Of a stretch of DNA of 64,000 nt, positions 50,134-61,293 are shown piece by piece. This DNA is from Alphaproteobacteria bacterium (GTDB lineage Bacteria > Pseudomonadota > Alphaproteobacteria > Rhodobacterales > Rhodobacteraceae), in contig JAUHZO010000004.1 in assembly GCA_030425925.1 (NCBI GenBank), positions 186,001 through 250,000 of the forward strand, written 5' to 3'. The number at the start of each line of letters is the position of its first letter. Positions within the stretch are counted from its first letter, which is position 1. Below the pieces are notes generated by a model. It saw nothing but the letters and a program-made list of their open reading frames with translations. It was not told the DNA's origin and did not search any database. A program made the position numbers and the translations under genes.

Positions 50134-50447
50134 TGGCTGCCAAACTCCGCAAAGGTGACAAGGTCATGGTCCTGACCGGCAAGGACAAGGGCAAGACCGG
50201 CGAGATCACCCTCGTCGATCCCAAGGCCGGCAAGGCCGTGGTCGACGGGCTGAACATGGCGATCCGGCATACCCGCCAGTCGCAGACCAGCCAGGGCGGT
50301 CGCCTGCCCAAGGCGATGCCCATCGACCTGTCGAACCTCGCCATCGTCGACAAGAATGGCAAGCCGACGCGTGTGGGCTTTCGCATCACCGAAGAGGGCA
50401 AGAAGGTCCGCTTTGCCAAGACCACGGGGGACGTGATCGATGCTTGA
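50133..50447 (+). CDS. rplX: 50S ribosomal protein L24
   Basis: 104 residues with the KOW motif ([22 protein letters not shown]) and [20 protein letters not shown]. An early assembly protein. Overlaps rplN (TGATG) and rplE by eight bases. Confidence 0.98.
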   Translation: MAAKLRKGDKVMVLTGKDKGKTGEITLVDPKAGKAVVDGLNMAIRHTRQSQTSQGGRLPKAMPIDLSNLAIVDKNGKPTRVGFRITEEGKKVRFAKTTGDVIDA

Positions 50448-51018
50448 CGCTCAGGACTATACCCCGCGCCTCAAGGCGCTGTTTCGCGGCACGATCCGTG
50501 CAGCGATGAAGGAAGAGTTCGGCTACACCAACGACATGCAGATCCCGCGTCTGGAAAAGATCGTGCTGAACATCGGCTGCGGTGCCGAAGCGGTGCGCGA
50601 CAGCAAGAAGGCCAAGAACGCGGTCGAGGAACTGTCCAAGATCGCGGGTCAGCAGGCCGTGGGCACCAAGGCCAAGAACAGCCACGCGCCGTTCCGCCTG
50701 CGCGAGGGCATGATCATCGGGGCCAAGGTGACGCTGCGCGACGTGCGCATGTACGAATTCCTGGACCGCCTGATCACCATCGCCATGCCGCGTATCCGCG
50801 ACTTCCGCGGGGTGAAGCCTTCGTTTGACGGCCGCGGCAACTTTGCCATGGGCCTGAAGGAACACATCGTCTTCCCCGAGATCGAATTCGACAAGGTCGA
50901 CGAGGTCTGGGGCATGGACATCATCATGACCACCAATGCGAAGGCGTTCGGCGAGCATACCGCTGATGCACAAGCCAAGGCGCTGTTGAAGCATTTCAAC
51001 ATGCCGTTCAACGCGTAA
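50440..51018 (+). CDS. rplE: 50S ribosomal protein L5
   Basis: 192 residues: [66 protein letters not shown] and [24 protein letters not shown]. Binds 5S rRNA. Slightly longer N-terminus than in E. coli. Confidence 0.98.
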   Translation: MLDAQDYTPRLKALFRGTIRAAMKEEFGYTNDMQIPRLEKIVLNIGCGAEAVRDSKKAKNAVEELSKIAGQQAVGTKAKNSHAPFRLREGMIIGAKVTLRDVRMYEFLDRLITIAMPRIRDFRGVKPSFDGRGNFAMGLKEHIVFPEIEFDKVDEVWGMDIIMTTNAKAFGEHTADAQAKALLKHFNMPFNA

Positions 51019-51030
51019 GGAGCTGAAGAC

Positions 51031-51336
51031 ATGGCGAAGAAATCCATGATCGAACGCGAGAAGAAGCGCCAGCGCCTGGTCGAGCGTTACGCCGCCAAGC
51101 GTGCCGAGCTGAAAGAGATCGCAAACGACGACAGCCGCCCGATGGAAGAGCGCTTCAAGGCCCGCCTCAAGCTGGCCAAGCTGCCGCGCAATTCCGCGCC
51201 GACGCGCCTGCACAACCGCTGCCAGCTGACGGGCCGTCCGCACGCCTATTACCGCAAGCTCAAGATCAGCCGGATCATGCTGCGCGAACTGGGCTCCACC
51301 GGCCAGTTGCCGGGCATCGTGAAGTCGAGCTGGTAA
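51031..51336 (+). CDS. rpsN: 30S ribosomal protein S14
   Basis: 101 residues: [69 protein letters not shown]. Zinc-free long type (no CxxC pairs). Confidence 0.98.
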   Translation: MAKKSMIEREKKRQRLVERYAAKRAELKEIANDDSRPMEERFKARLKLAKLPRNSAPTRLHNRCQLTGRPHAYYRKLKISRIMLRELGSTGQLPGIVKSSW

Positions 51337-51349
51337 GGGAGGGCAACAG

Positions 51350-51742
51350 ATGAACGATCCTATCGGCGATATGCTCACCCGTATCCGCAACGCACAGATG
51401 CGCGGCAAGTCCACCGTGATGACGCCAGCCTCCAAGCAGCGCGCCCGCGTGCTCGACGTGCTCAGCGACGAAGGCTACATCCGGGGTTACGAGGCGCAGA
51501 CCGATGACCGCGGTCATCCGGTGTTCGAAATCAGCCTGAAATATTTCGATGGCACCCCGGTGATCCGCGAACTCAAGCGTGTCTCGACCCCCGGTCGCCG
51601 CGTCTATATGGGCGTGAAGGAAATCCCGCAGGTCCGTCAAGGCCTTGGCGTGACCATCGTGTCGACGCCCAAGGGGGTGATGTCTGACGCCAGTGCGCGC
51701 GCAGCCAATGTTGGCGGCGAAGTGCTCTGCCAGGTGTTCTGA
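51350..51742 (+). CDS. rpsH: 30S ribosomal protein S8
   Basis: 130 residues: [76 protein letters not shown] and GGEVLCQVF. In E. coli S8 regulates the spc operon; an equivalent site was not identified here. Confidence 0.98.
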   Translation: MNDPIGDMLTRIRNAQMRGKSTVMTPASKQRARVLDVLSDEGYIRGYEAQTDDRGHPVFEISLKYFDGTPVIRELKRVSTPGRRVYMGVKEIPQVRQGLGVTIVSTPKGVMSDASARAANVGGEVLCQVF

Positions 51743-51753
51743 GGAGGTCTGGT

Positions 51754-52287
51754 ATGTCTCGTATCGGCAAGAAGCCTGTTGAACTGCCTTCGGGCGTGTC
51801 GGCCAGCGTGTCTGGCCAGACCATCGAGGTGAAGGGGCCCAAGGGCACCCAGAGCTTTACAGCGACGGATGACGTCACGCTGGTGGTCGAGGACAACGTC
51901 ATCAAGGTCACCCCCCGTGGCATGTCCAAGCGGGCACGCCAGCAATGGGGAATGTCGCGCACGGTTGTGGCCAACATGGTCCACGGCGTGCAGAACACCT
52001 TTAAGAAGGAACTGGAAATCCAGGGCGTGGGTTACCGGGCGGCGCTTCAGGGCAAGGTCCTGAAGCTGAACCTCGGCTACAGCCACGACGTGGATTTCGA
52101 GATCCCCGACGGCATCACGATCACCTGCCCCAAGCAGACCGAGATCGTGGTCGAGGGTCATGACCCTCAGCAGGTCGGCCAGGTCGCGGCCAATATCCGC
52201 GACTGGCGCCGTCCGGAGCCGTACAAGGGGAAGGGTATCCGCTACAAGGGCGAGTACATCTTCCAGAAGGAAGGCAAGAAGAAGTAA
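51754..52287 (+). CDS. rplF: 50S ribosomal protein L6
   Basis: 177 residues: [43 protein letters not shown], and [24 protein letters not shown]. Contacts the factor-binding centre. Confidence 0.98.
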   Translation: MSRIGKKPVELPSGVSASVSGQTIEVKGPKGTQSFTATDDVTLVVEDNVIKVTPRGMSKRARQQWGMSRTVVANMVHGVQNTFKKELEIQGVGYRAALQGKVLKLNLGYSHDVDFEIPDGITITCPKQTEIVVEGHDPQQVGQVAANIRDWRRPEPYKGKGIRYKGEYIFQKEGKKK

Positions 52288-52298
52288 GGACCTGACAG

Positions 52299-52658
52299 AT
52301 GGCAAACAGCAAACGGACACTGTTCCTCAAGCGCCGCCTGCGCGTCCGGAACAAGCTTCGCAAGGTGAACGCCGGCCGCGTGCGGCTGAGCGTGCACCGC
52401 TCCAACAAGAATATCAGCGTCCAGCTGATCGACGACGTTGCCGGCCGTACCCTGGCCGCCGCGTCCTCGATGGAGCCGGGCCTGGGCGTCGTGGGCAAGA
52501 ACAACGTCGAAGCGGCCACCAAGGTGGGTGCAGCCATTGCCGAGCGTGCCAAGGCCGCCGGCGTGGAAGAGGCGTATTTCGACCGCGGCGGCTTTCTCTA
52601 CCACGGCAAGATCAAGGCGCTTGCCGATGCCGCGCGTGAAGGCGGCCTGAAGATCTGA
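52299..52658 (+). CDS. rplR: 50S ribosomal protein L18
   Basis: 119 residues: [46 protein letters not shown] and [24 protein letters not shown]. Binds 5S rRNA. A stop-adjacent palindrome begins 6 bp after the stop and 171 bp separate it from rpsE. Confidence 0.98.
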   Translation: MANSKRTLFLKRRLRVRNKLRKVNAGRVRLSVHRSNKNISVQLIDDVAGRTLAAASSMEPGLGVVGKNNVEAATKVGAAIAERAKAAGVEEAYFDRGGFLYHGKIKALADAAREGGLKI

Positions 52659-52664
52659 GCGTGC

Positions 52665-52687
52665 GGCGGGGTAAACCCCGCCCTACG
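52665..52687 (+). repeat. Stop-adjacent palindrome after rplR
   Basis: GGCGGGGTAAACCCCGCCCT then ACG. A further GGCGGGG/CCCCGCC hairpin lies at 52710-52728 in the same gap. Confidence 0.85.
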
Positions 52688-52829
52688 ACGACCCGCACAG
52701 GTGCGGCAGGGCGGGGAGGCACCCCGCCACAAGTTGCAGGCCGCAGGGCCTCGATGATCCGGGAGTGTCAGGCTCACCTGGATTGGACAACCGGGCGCAG
52801 CGCGCCATCGAAGTGAAGGAAGTGCCGCA

Positions 52830-53441
52830 ATGGCAGAACGTGACAACCGACGCGAAGGCGGCCGTGGCCGCCGTGACCGCGAAGAACAGGCGCCCGAATT
52901 CGCCGATCGCCTCGTCGCGATCAACCGCGTGTCGAAGACCACCAAGGGCGGCAAGAACTTCGGCTTTGCCGCGCTTGTCGTGGTGGGGGACCAGAAGGGC
53001 CGCGTGGGCTTTGGCAAGGGCAAGGCCAAGGAAGTGCCCGAAGCGATCCGCAAGGCCACCGAGCAGGCCAAGCGAAAGATGTTCCGCGTGCCGCTGAAAG
53101 AGGGCCGCACCCTGCATCACGATGGCAAGGGCCATCACGGCGCAGGCCGCGTGACCCTGCGCACCGCTCCGACGGGGACGGGGATCATCGCCGGCGGCCC
53201 GATGCGCGCCGTGTTCGAGATGCTGGGCGTTCAGGACGTGGTTGCCAAGTCGACCGGCACGCAGAACCCCTACAACATGATCCACGCCACGCTGGACGCA
53301 CTGAAGAACCAGCAGTCGCCGCGCCAGGTGGCGCAGCGCCGCGGCAAGAAAGTTGCCGACATCCTGCCGCGCCGCGATGACGTGGTGCAGGGTGATCAGA
53401 CCGATGCCGACGCGCCCGAAGCGCAGACCGAGGAGGCTTGA
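52830..53441 (+). CDS. rpsE: 30S ribosomal protein S5
   Basis: 203 residues. A charged N-terminus ([20 protein letters not shown]) leads to [40 protein letters not shown]-type loop residues, [20 protein letters not shown], and [20 protein letters not shown]. The C-terminal acidic extension ([14 protein letters not shown]) is common in the group. S5 helps decoding accuracy. Confidence 0.98.
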   Translation: MAERDNRREGGRGRRDREEQAPEFADRLVAINRVSKTTKGGKNFGFAALVVVGDQKGRVGFGKGKAKEVPEAIRKATEQAKRKMFRVPLKEGRTLHHDGKGHHGAGRVTLRTAPTGTGIIAGGPMRAVFEMLGVQDVVAKSTGTQNPYNMIHATLDALKNQQSPRQVAQRRGKKVADILPRRDDVVQGDQTDADAPEAQTEEA

Positions 53442-53444
53442 TCC

Positions 53445-53633
53445 ATGGCCAAGACCATCGTCGTCAAACAGATCGGCTCGCCGATCCGCCGCCCCGCCGT
53501 GCAGCGCCAGATCCTGATCGGTCTCGGCCTGAACAAGATGCACCGCACGCGGGAGCTTGAAGACACGCCGTCGATCCGCGGCATGATCCGCAAGATTCCG
53601 CACCTGGTGGAGATCGTCGAAGAGCGGGGCTGA
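53445..53633 (+). CDS. rpmD: 50S ribosomal protein L30
   Basis: 62 residues: [60 protein letters not shown]. Normally followed directly by rplO; here 5.1 kb of other genes intervene. Confidence 0.98.
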   Translation: MAKTIVVKQIGSPIRRPAVQRQILIGLGLNKMHRTRELEDTPSIRGMIRKIPHLVEIVEERG

Positions 53634-53651
53634 CCCGGCTGCCACACCGCG

Positions 53652-53687
53652 CAGATCAATCGGGTGAGGTTTATTGACCTGATTGAT
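53652..53687. promoter_or_regulatory. Inverted repeat upstream of the 73-residue gene
   Basis: GATCAATC (53652-53659) and GATTGATC are perfect inverted octamers about 20 bp apart, in an A/T-richer spacer that also has TTACGTAA. It could be an operator. Confidence 0.4.
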
Positions 53688-53746
53688 CTTGCATGCGAGT
53701 CGTGTGACAATTACGTAACGTTCGAATGAATTTTTGGAGTCCTCCC

Positions 53747-53968
53747 ATGGCCGATATCATCGAGAAAGTCGCTAACAGCGTCTTCGCCGACGGCCCGGAT
53801 CGGGTCGCCGACATCAAGTTGATGCTGGATCATGATTGCGGCGATTACACGCCGGAACAGCTGGCGGCCTATGTCGAACGGGTCGAGGCTGCAAAGAAAA
53901 ACGGCACGCTCTTGCCAAGCACGGATGTGCCACAGTCGGACCTGTCCGACTTTGAAGACCTTCTGTAA
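53747..53968 (+). CDS. Small acidic protein, function unknown
   Basis: 73 residues from ATG 53747 with GGAG seven bases upstream: MADIIEKVANSVFADGPDRV ADIKLMLDHDCGDYTPEQLA AYVERVEAAKKNGTLLPSTD... It ends SDLSDFEDLL. Predicted helical and soluble. I do not recognise the family. Its neighbour 105 bp on is another unknown gene in the same direction; both interrupt the spc operon. Confidence 0.7.
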   Translation: MADIIEKVANSVFADGPDRVADIKLMLDHDCGDYTPEQLAAYVERVEAAKKNGTLLPSTDVPQSDLSDFEDLL

Positions 53969-53981
53969 TCGGGTCTTGTCA

Positions 53982-54014
53982 GAGGCGCTGCCGAGAGGGC
54001 GGCGCCTCAGTTGT
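53982..54014 (+). terminator. Weak hairpin after the 73-residue gene
   Basis: GAGGCGC / GCGCCTC stem with a 13-base loop, then AGTTGTTT. Confidence 0.35.
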
Positions 54015-54072
54015 TTACGCTTTCGACGACGTCACCTGGCGGAGAGAAAGACCAAACGCTGCGGGTGGGGTA

Positions 54073-54657
54073 GTGAAGAAGTTTTCAGAGCTCTATGCGT
54101 TCGCGGAACGCTATATGGAGCGTCGGCAGGCCTCGGGAAAGCCCTTCGCTATTCCAGAGGGTGACGTGCGTGTCTGGCTGCTGCGAAACCGGGCCCTTGA
54201 TCACATCGACATCTTTGAGGTCGAGGCGGAAGACGGGGATCCTCTGGGGTATTTCAAGTTGTTGGGCAACCGGGCGGACATTCACACCAAGGCCGGACTG
54301 ACGCGGCAAGAACGCCGCTACGTCCGCTTGAAAGAAATGATGCACTGCTTTGACAGCGAGGATCAGAAGGTATTCGACCACCCGCGCTTTCGAACTCTGC
54401 TGAGCGACTTGTCCTTCCGGCCACTCGAACGACACCCGGTGTCGGTCAGCGAACAGGTTGCGCGGTGGTCGGCCCTGTTGCTGGCCATGCCCATGCCGTT
54501 TCGAAACCGCGCGCTCGAGGATTGGCAAGAAGGTCGGCGCAGCGCTGGCGAGATTGCAATGGATTTTGCTCTGCCCGAACACGCGGCGCGGGCGGCACTG
54601 TCGCAGAACTATGACCAGGCCTTTGAAATGCTTTTGAGGACGGCGCAAACCATCTGA
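54073..54657 (+). CDS. ImmA/IrrE-like protein with degenerate zinc motif (putative)
   Basis: 194 residues. The centre reads TRQERRYVRLKEMMHCFDSE, placed where ImmA/IrrE metallopeptidases have HExxH; here the motif is KEMMH, lacking the first histidine. The C-terminal half (VSEQVARWSALLLAMPMPFR NRAL, then AGEIAMDFALPEHAARAAL) resembles the helical region of that family, including the x-LLMP-like segment and the IA-x-x-F-x-(V/L)-P motif. It is probably catalytically inactive. Assignment rests on pattern only. Confidence 0.55.
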   Translation: MKKFSELYAFAERYMERRQASGKPFAIPEGDVRVWLLRNRALDHIDIFEVEAEDGDPLGYFKLLGNRADIHTKAGLTRQERRYVRLKEMMHCFDSEDQKVFDHPRFRTLLSDLSFRPLERHPVSVSEQVARWSALLLAMPMPFRNRALEDWQEGRRSAGEIAMDFALPEHAARAALSQNYDQAFEMLLRTAQTI

Positions 54658-54692
54658 CGCGCCCCAAAGGACGCGTTGGTCGGTTCAGTTGC

Positions 54693-55943
54693 TCAGGCGG
54701 CCTTGGCGCGTCTCGGGCGGGAGCGGCGGGGTTTGCCGGAGCGGGCACCGGCACCCGCGGGTTTGCCGGACGGCTTGCCGCGGCGGCGGGCCGCCGGTTT
54801 GTCTTCGGCCTCGCCTTCCCAGGGCCGGCCCGACGCGACGGGGATGTCCTTCTTCAACAGCTTCTGGATCGCCTTGAACTCGCCCATTTCGGCCGGCGCG
54901 CAATAGGCCACCGCGGTGCCGTCACGCCCGGCCCGTGCGGTCCGTCCGATGCGGTGCACATAGTTGTCGGCCACGTTCGGCAGATCGTAGTTGTAGACGT
55001 AGCGCACGGTGGGGATGTCGATCCCGCGCGCCGCCACATCCGTGGCCACCAGCACCGTCAACTCGCCCGACTTGAACGCCCGGATCGCGCGTTCGCGCTG
55101 CCCCTGGCTCTTGTTGCCATGCACCGAGCCTGCCGCAAAGCCGCGTTCGCACAGGAACTTCATCAGTTTCTCAGCCCCGTGCTTGGTGCGCGCAAAGACC
55201 AGCGCGGCCTGGTCGCGATGGGTGTCGAGATGTTCGACCAGCAGCGATGCCTTGGACCCCTGGGTCACGAAATGCACCGATTGTTCGATCTTGTCGGCAG
55301 GCTTGCCCGGAGGTGCGGTTTCCACGCGAACCGCGTCCGTCAGGTAGGTTTCGGCCAGTTCCGCCATCTGCTTGGGCATGGTGGCGGAAAACAGCATGGT
55401 CTGCCGGTCCGATGCCAGCAGCGGCGCAATGCGGCGCAGGGCGTGGATAAAGCCCAGGTCCAGCATCTGGTCGGCCTCGTCCAGCACCAGGAACCTCGTC
55501 TGGTCAAGCCGCACGGCGCGGCGGTCGATCAGGTCGATCAGGCGGCCAGGCGTGGCGACCAGAATGCCGATGCCACGCTCCATCCGCTTGATCTGGGCAC
55601 CGATGGAGGCACCGCCCACCACAAGGCCCACACGCACCGAGGTGCCCTCGGCATAGTCGCGCAGGTTGTCGTGGATCTGTTTTGCCAGTTCGCGGGTCGG
55701 GGCCAGCACGAGGCCGCGCACGGCTTTCGGCGCGGGCCGGCCCTCCATCCGCATCAGATGCGCCAGAAGCGGCAAGCCAAAGGAGGCGGTCTTGCCGGTG
55801 CCGGTCTGGGCAAGGCCCATCACGTCGCGGCCCTCCATCGCAAGCGGGATCGCCTTGGTCTGGATCGGGGTGGGATCGGTCAGGCCAAGCGTGTCGAGAT
55901 TGGTGCACAGGCGCGCGGGCAGGCCGAGGTCGGTAAAGGTCAT
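54693..55943 (-). CDS. DEAD-box RNA helicase (RhlE-like)
   Basis: 416 residues from ATG 55943; ATG 55946 is too close to the AAGGA site. Q motif FTDLGLPARLCTNLDTLGLT DPTPIQTKAIP; motif I AQTGTGKTASF; Ia PTRELAKQI; II VLDEADQMLDLGF; III SATMP; IV ALVFARTKHGAEKL; V ATDVAARGIDIP; VI HRIGRTARAGRDG. A basic tail (RRGKPSGKPAGAGARSGKPR RSRPRR) should bind RNA. Such helicases remodel ribosomal or messenger RNA. It lies minus-strand inside the spc operon. Confidence 0.95.
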   Translation of the reverse strand: MTFTDLGLPARLCTNLDTLGLTDPTPIQTKAIPLAMEGRDVMGLAQTGTGKTASFGLPLLAHLMRMEGRPAPKAVRGLVLAPTRELAKQIHDNLRDYAEGTSVRVGLVVGGASIGAQIKRMERGIGILVATPGRLIDLIDRRAVRLDQTRFLVLDEADQMLDLGFIHALRRIAPLLASDRQTMLFSATMPKQMAELAETYLTDAVRVETAPPGKPADKIEQSVHFVTQGSKASLLVEHLDTHRDQAALVFARTKHGAEKLMKFLCERGFAAGSVHGNKSQGQRERAIRAFKSGELTVLVATDVAARGIDIPTVRYVYNYDLPNVADNYVHRIGRTARAGRDGTAVAYCAPAEMGEFKAIQKLLKKDIPVASGRPWEGEAEDKPAARRRGKPSGKPAGAGARSGKPRRSRPRRAKAA

Positions 55944-56286
55944 CATAATCCTTTCGGGCCGCCCAGGGGGCAGCCGAAGTCAGCGGGGCCTGCGATCCTG
56001 CGCAGGCAGACGCCGGGTGCGCCGGGGCCGCATGGGGCCGAATTGCCGCCAGTGCCGTCCAGACGTCAGGCCCATGCGTGAGGGGAACCCAAGGGAGAAA
56101 ACCGCCGCGATGCCTTTTTGCATCAGCAGGCCCGGTCACGCGACGGGCGAGGCGGTGACAGGCACATGCGGTCTGGCGGGCCATCTGTCAATGGTCAATC
56201 ACGTCGAACCAATCGCGCAGGGGCCAACCGCGCGGGTCTTGCACAGGCCCCGGCCGCAGGTCACCATGGCGGCGGGAGGACATCAT
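55944..56286. other. Helicase-P450 divergent spacer
   Basis: 343 bp between divergent genes. No convincing coding frame. GTCAAT repeats twice near 56188-56200, and GGGAGGA (56274-56280) is the P450 ribosome site. No clear promoter was picked. Confidence 0.4.
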
Positions 56287-57495
56287 ATGGCATTGGACAT
56301 CGCCGGGTTCGATCTGAATGCGATCGGGCCGGAATTCATCGAGAACCCGCATCCCGTTCTGCACGCGCTGCGCCGCGACAGCCCGGTGCACCGCAACGCC
56401 GACGGGTCGGTCTACCTGACGCGTTATGACGACGTGCTCAAGGTCTACCAGTCGCGCGACATGCTGTCGGACAAGCGGGTGGAATTCGGGCGCAAGTTCG
56501 GCCAGTGCCCGTTGCTGACCCATCACACCACCTCGCTGATCTTCAACGACCCGCCCTATCATTCCGTGGTGCGCAAGTTGATCTCGGGCGCGTTCACACC
56601 GCGCAAGCTGGCGGAGTTCGAGCCGCTGATCTCGGACATCGTGGACCGGTTGCTGGACCGGGTGGAGGATCTTGGTGAACTGGACCTGATCGAGGATTTC
56701 GCCAAGGTGCTGCCGACCGAGATCATCAGCTTCATGCTGGGCATCCCCGAAGAGCACCGCGCGCGGTTGCGCGGCTACAGCCTCGCCATCCTGGGTGCGC
56801 TGGACCCGGTGGTGCCTGCCGACCGGCTGGAGGCGGGGAACCGCGCGGTCGAGGAATTCGGCGCGATCCTGAACGACCTGATCGACCACCGCCGCGCCAA
56901 TCCGGGCGGTGCCATGCAGGGCGAAGTGCTGGAATCGCTGATCTTCGGCGAACACGAAGGGCGGCGGCTGACGCAGGAAGAGTTGATCCAGAACTGCATC
57001 TTCCTGCTGAACGCGGGCCACGAGACGACAACGTCTTTTGTTGGCAATTCCATGGGGCTGCTTTTCGACAACCCCGACCAGCACCGGATGCTGCTGGACC
57101 AGCCCGAGCTGATCGCAACGGCGGTCGAGGAATTCCTGCGCGTGGAAAGCCCGTTGCAGATCGGCAACCGGCTGGCGGGGGAGGATATCGAAGTGTCGTC
57201 CGGGGTGATCCCGAAAGACACCTATATCCATACGTCCATCGCGGCGGCGAACCGCGATCCGGAGGTATTCGACGAACCCGACCGGCTGGACATCACCCGC
57301 AAGCCCAACCGTCATATCGCCTTCATCACCGGCATCCATGTCTGCCTTGGCGCGACGCTGGCGCGGGTCGAGGGCCGCATCGCGCTGGGCCGTCTGGTGC
57401 AGCGCTTCCCGAAGATCGCCCCGAACGGCCCCCGCACCCGTGTGCCTTTGGCGCGGTTTCGCGGCTATGCAACCCTACCAACACGAGTACGCTAA
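56287..57495 (+). CDS. Cytochrome P450, first of a pair
   Basis: 402 residues from ATG 56287, six bases after GGGAGGA. The I-helix NCIFLLNAGHETTTSFVGNS has the oxygen-activating AGxxTT. The ExxR motif is in EEFLRVESPLQIGNRLAGED. The heme-binding loop FITGIHVCLGATLARVEGRI gives F-x2-G-x-H-x-C-x-G with the axial Cys near residue 350. No membrane anchor, so a soluble class I bacterial P450 needing a ferredoxin/reductase, not encoded here. Overlaps the second P450 (TAATG). Confidence 0.95.
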   Translation: MALDIAGFDLNAIGPEFIENPHPVLHALRRDSPVHRNADGSVYLTRYDDVLKVYQSRDMLSDKRVEFGRKFGQCPLLTHHTTSLIFNDPPYHSVVRKLISGAFTPRKLAEFEPLISDIVDRLLDRVEDLGELDLIEDFAKVLPTEIISFMLGIPEEHRARLRGYSLAILGALDPVVPADRLEAGNRAVEEFGAILNDLIDHRRANPGGAMQGEVLESLIFGEHEGRRLTQEELIQNCIFLLNAGHETTTSFVGNSMGLLFDNPDQHRMLLDQPELIATAVEEFLRVESPLQIGNRLAGEDIEVSSGVIPKDTYIHTSIAAANRDPEVFDEPDRLDITRKPNRHIAFITGIHVCLGATLARVEGRIALGRLVQRFPKIAPNGPRTRVPLARFRGYATLPTRVR

Positions 57496-58643
57496 TGTCC
57501 AACGCTCCACATCACGACATCGACATCGCGTCCTTCACCGCGGACCCCTATCCCGATCTGACGGCGATCCGCGAAGGCCTTGGCGCGGCCTTTGTGCCGC
57601 AGCTGCGCGCCACGCTGTTCTGCCGCCGGGACACGATCCACCGCGAGGAAAAGCGCGTCGACCTGTTTTCCTCGCGCCAGCCCCAAGGGCTGATGGTGCG
57701 GCTGATGGGCGAGAACATGCTGCGCAAGGACGGGGACGATCACGCCGCCGACCGCAAGGCGACCTTTCCCAGCTATTCGCCCCGGACCGTCCGCGATCAC
57801 TGGTCAGAGCGCTTTCGCGCCCGCACAGCCGAGGCGCTGGATGATCTTGCCCCGCAGGGCGGCTGCGATCTGGTCCGCGACTACGCGATGCGCGTCTCGG
57901 GTGAGGCGCTGCGCGACGTGACCGGGCTATACGATCTCAGCTGGCAGGAGATCGACCAGACCAGCCAGGCGATGATCGACGGCGTGGCCAATTACCATGG
58001 CGACCCCAGGCTGGAAGAGGGAGCGCTGGCGGCAGTGGCCCGGATCAACGCGGCGGTGGACAAACAGATGGACGACCTGCCCGAATACAGCCTGCTGAAG
58101 GTCCAGCTTGCCTCCGGCATGTCCCGGGATGCCGCGGCGGCCAATATCCGGCTGGCCATCTCCGGCGGCCAGAACGAGCCGCGCGATGCCATCGCGGGCA
58201 CGGTCTGGGCGCTTCTGACCCATCCCGCGCAGCTTGCCTTGATCCGCGAGGGCAAGGCGTCGTGGAAGGACGCGTTTGAAGAGTTCAACCGCTGGCAATC
58301 GCCCGTCGGCATGGTCCCGCGCGAGGTGACGCGTGACGAAGAGGTCGAGGGCATCGCGGTGCAGGCAGGCGACCGCGTCTTTTTCATGTATTCGGCCGCG
58401 AACCGCGATCCGCGGGTGTTCGATAGCCCCGACGACTTCGACATCACACGCAACACGGCGCCCAGCCTGGCCTTTGGCGCAGGCCCGCATTTCTGCGCCG
58501 GGGCCGCGGTCAGCCGGGAACTGGTGGCCGAGGTTGCCCTGCCGATGCTGTTCGAGCGGTTCCCCGACCTGCGCCTTGACGGCGATGTCCGGTTTCACGG
58601 ATGGGCCTTTCGGGGTCCGGTCTCGGTTCGGGTGCGCTGGTAG
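57495..58643 (+). CDS. Cytochrome P450, second of a pair, atypical I-helix
   Basis: 382 residues from ATG 57495, coupled to the first P450. The heme loop [19 protein letters not shown] is canonical and ExxR lies in [18 protein letters not shown]. The I-helix reads [20 protein letters not shown]. The usual acid-Thr pair of AGxD/ETT is replaced by N-E-P, as in a known subset of bacterial P450s, and this may change oxygen activation or chemistry. The two proteins share little obvious identity, so this is not a recent duplication. Substrate unknown. Confidence 0.92.
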   Translation: MSNAPHHDIDIASFTADPYPDLTAIREGLGAAFVPQLRATLFCRRDTIHREEKRVDLFSSRQPQGLMVRLMGENMLRKDGDDHAADRKATFPSYSPRTVRDHWSERFRARTAEALDDLAPQGGCDLVRDYAMRVSGEALRDVTGLYDLSWQEIDQTSQAMIDGVANYHGDPRLEEGALAAVARINAAVDKQMDDLPEYSLLKVQLASGMSRDAAAANIRLAISGGQNEPRDAIAGTVWALLTHPAQLALIREGKASWKDAFEEFNRWQSPVGMVPREVTRDEEVEGIAVQAGDRVFFMYSAANRDPRVFDSPDDFDITRNTAPSLAFGAGPHFCAGAAVSRELVAEVALPMLFERFPDLRLDGDVRFHGWAFRGPVSVRVRW

Positions 58644-58647
58644 GGCC

Positions 58648-58676
58648 TTGATCCACAGGCGCGCGCCCGCTATACG
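58648..58676 (+). promoter_or_regulatory. Candidate promoter for the rplO-led block
   Basis: TTGATC (58648-58653), 17 bp, TATACG (58671-58676), 97 bp before rplO and starting 4 bp after the P450 stop. Confidence 0.65.
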
Positions 58677-58773
58677 CCCGCGGTGGCCATTGGCCCGATT
58701 CATCAAGACCAAGAAACGCCGCGTCCCTCCCACCCTCGCTTCCGGGGAGGTGTTCCGGCCAAGGAGAAGCGAC

Positions 58774-59244
58774 ATGAAACTGAATGATCTCCGGGACAAT
58801 CCCGGCGCAACGAAACGCAAGCAGCGCATCGGTCGCGGTCCGGGTTCGGGCCGGGGCAAGATGGGTGGCCGCGGCATCAAGGGTCAGAAATCCCGTTCGG
58901 GTGTGGCCATTGCCGGGTATGAAGGCGGCCAGATGCCGCTGTACCAGCGCCTGCCCAAGCGTGGCTTCAACAAGCCGAACCGCAAATCCTATGCCGTCGT
59001 CAACCTGGGCCTGATCCAGAAATTCGTCGACGCGGGCAAGCTGGACGCAGGCAGCATCACCGAAGAAACGCTGGTTTCCTCGGGTCTTGTGCGCCGCAAG
59101 CTGGATGGCATCCGCGTGCTGGCCAAGGGCGAGATCAGCGCCGCGCTGACCATCGAGGCGACTGGCGCGTCCAGGGCCGCCATCGACATGGTCGAAAAAG
59201 CCGGGGGCTCTCTCAAGGTCACGGCTGCGGCAGCGGCAGAATAA
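58774..59244 (+). CDS. rplO: 50S ribosomal protein L15
   Basis: 156 residues: [64 protein letters not shown], and a C-terminal [26 protein letters not shown] about eight bases upstream. Heads the last block. Confidence 0.98.
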   Translation: MKLNDLRDNPGATKRKQRIGRGPGSGRGKMGGRGIKGQKSRSGVAIAGYEGGQMPLYQRLPKRGFNKPNRKSYAVVNLGLIQKFVDAGKLDAGSITEETLVSSGLVRRKLDGIRVLAKGEISAALTIEATGASRAAIDMVEKAGGSLKVTAAAAAE

Positions 59245-59292
59245 CGGCTTGTGGGCGGGCAGTGCCCCGCTTACATGAGCATGAGTTTTCCA

Positions 59293-59332
59293 TGAACGCC
59301 GCCGCGGGAAGACACCCGACGGCGGCGTTCGC
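59293..59332 (+). promoter_or_regulatory. Hairpin between rplO and secY
   Basis: AACGCCGCCG...CGGCGGCGTT, a 10-bp stem with a loop of about 16 bases and no T-run. May modulate read-through to secY. Confidence 0.5.
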
Positions 59333-59350
59333 CTGACAAGAGAGACCCGC

Positions 59351-60711
<1,361 letters not shown>

Positions 60712-60715
<4 letters not shown>

Positions 60716-61290
60716 ACATCATTCTTCTGGGACCGCCGGGGGCGGGCAAGGGCACGCAGGCACAGATGCTGGTGACCGAGCGCAACATGGTCCAGCTGTC
60801 CACCGGCGACATGCTGCGCGCCGCGCGCACGTCGGGCACCGAGATGGGCAAGATCGTGGCCGATGTCATGGACCGGGGCGAGCTTGTCACCGACGAGATC
60901 GTCATCGGCCTGATCCGTGAAAAGCTCGAAGCCGGGTCCGAAGGCGGGTTCATCTTTGACGGCTTCCCGCGCACGCTGGCGCAGGCCGACGCGTTGGGCG
61001 AGCTGCTGGCCGAGGTGGGCCAGAGCCTTGACAAGGTGATCGAGCTGCGGGTCGACGACGAGGTTCTGGTGGACCGCATCGTCAACCGCGCCAGAGAGGC
61101 CGTCGCCGCAGGCGGCACGGCCCGGGCGGATGACAACGCCGAAAGCCTCAAGGTCCGTCTGATGGAATACTACAAGAAGACCTCGCCGCTGATCGGGTAT
61201 TACCACGCCAAGGGCGATCTGCACGCGGTGGACGGGCTGGGCACCATCGACGCGGTCAAGGCCGAGATCGCCGCCCTGCTGGACGCCTGA
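60712..61290 (+). CDS. adk: Adenylate kinase, short-LID type
   Basis: 192 residues: [20 protein letters not shown] (P-loop), [27 protein letters not shown]. The region after RIVNRAREA goes straight to [20 protein letters not shown], without the roughly 30-residue LID insertion of the E. coli enzyme. Balances ATP, ADP and AMP. Normal neighbour of secY. Confidence 0.97.
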
Positions 61291-61293
61291 TCG

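Noticed and set aside
55666-57495. Extended 609-codon frame for the first P450
   Set aside because: The N-terminal third lies over the DEAD-box helicase and has no P450 features; ATG 56287 follows GGGAGGA.
53634-58773. Mobile element carrying the P450s
   Set aside because: No integrase, transposase, flanking direct repeats or tRNA target was found, so only an insertion of unknown mechanism is reported.
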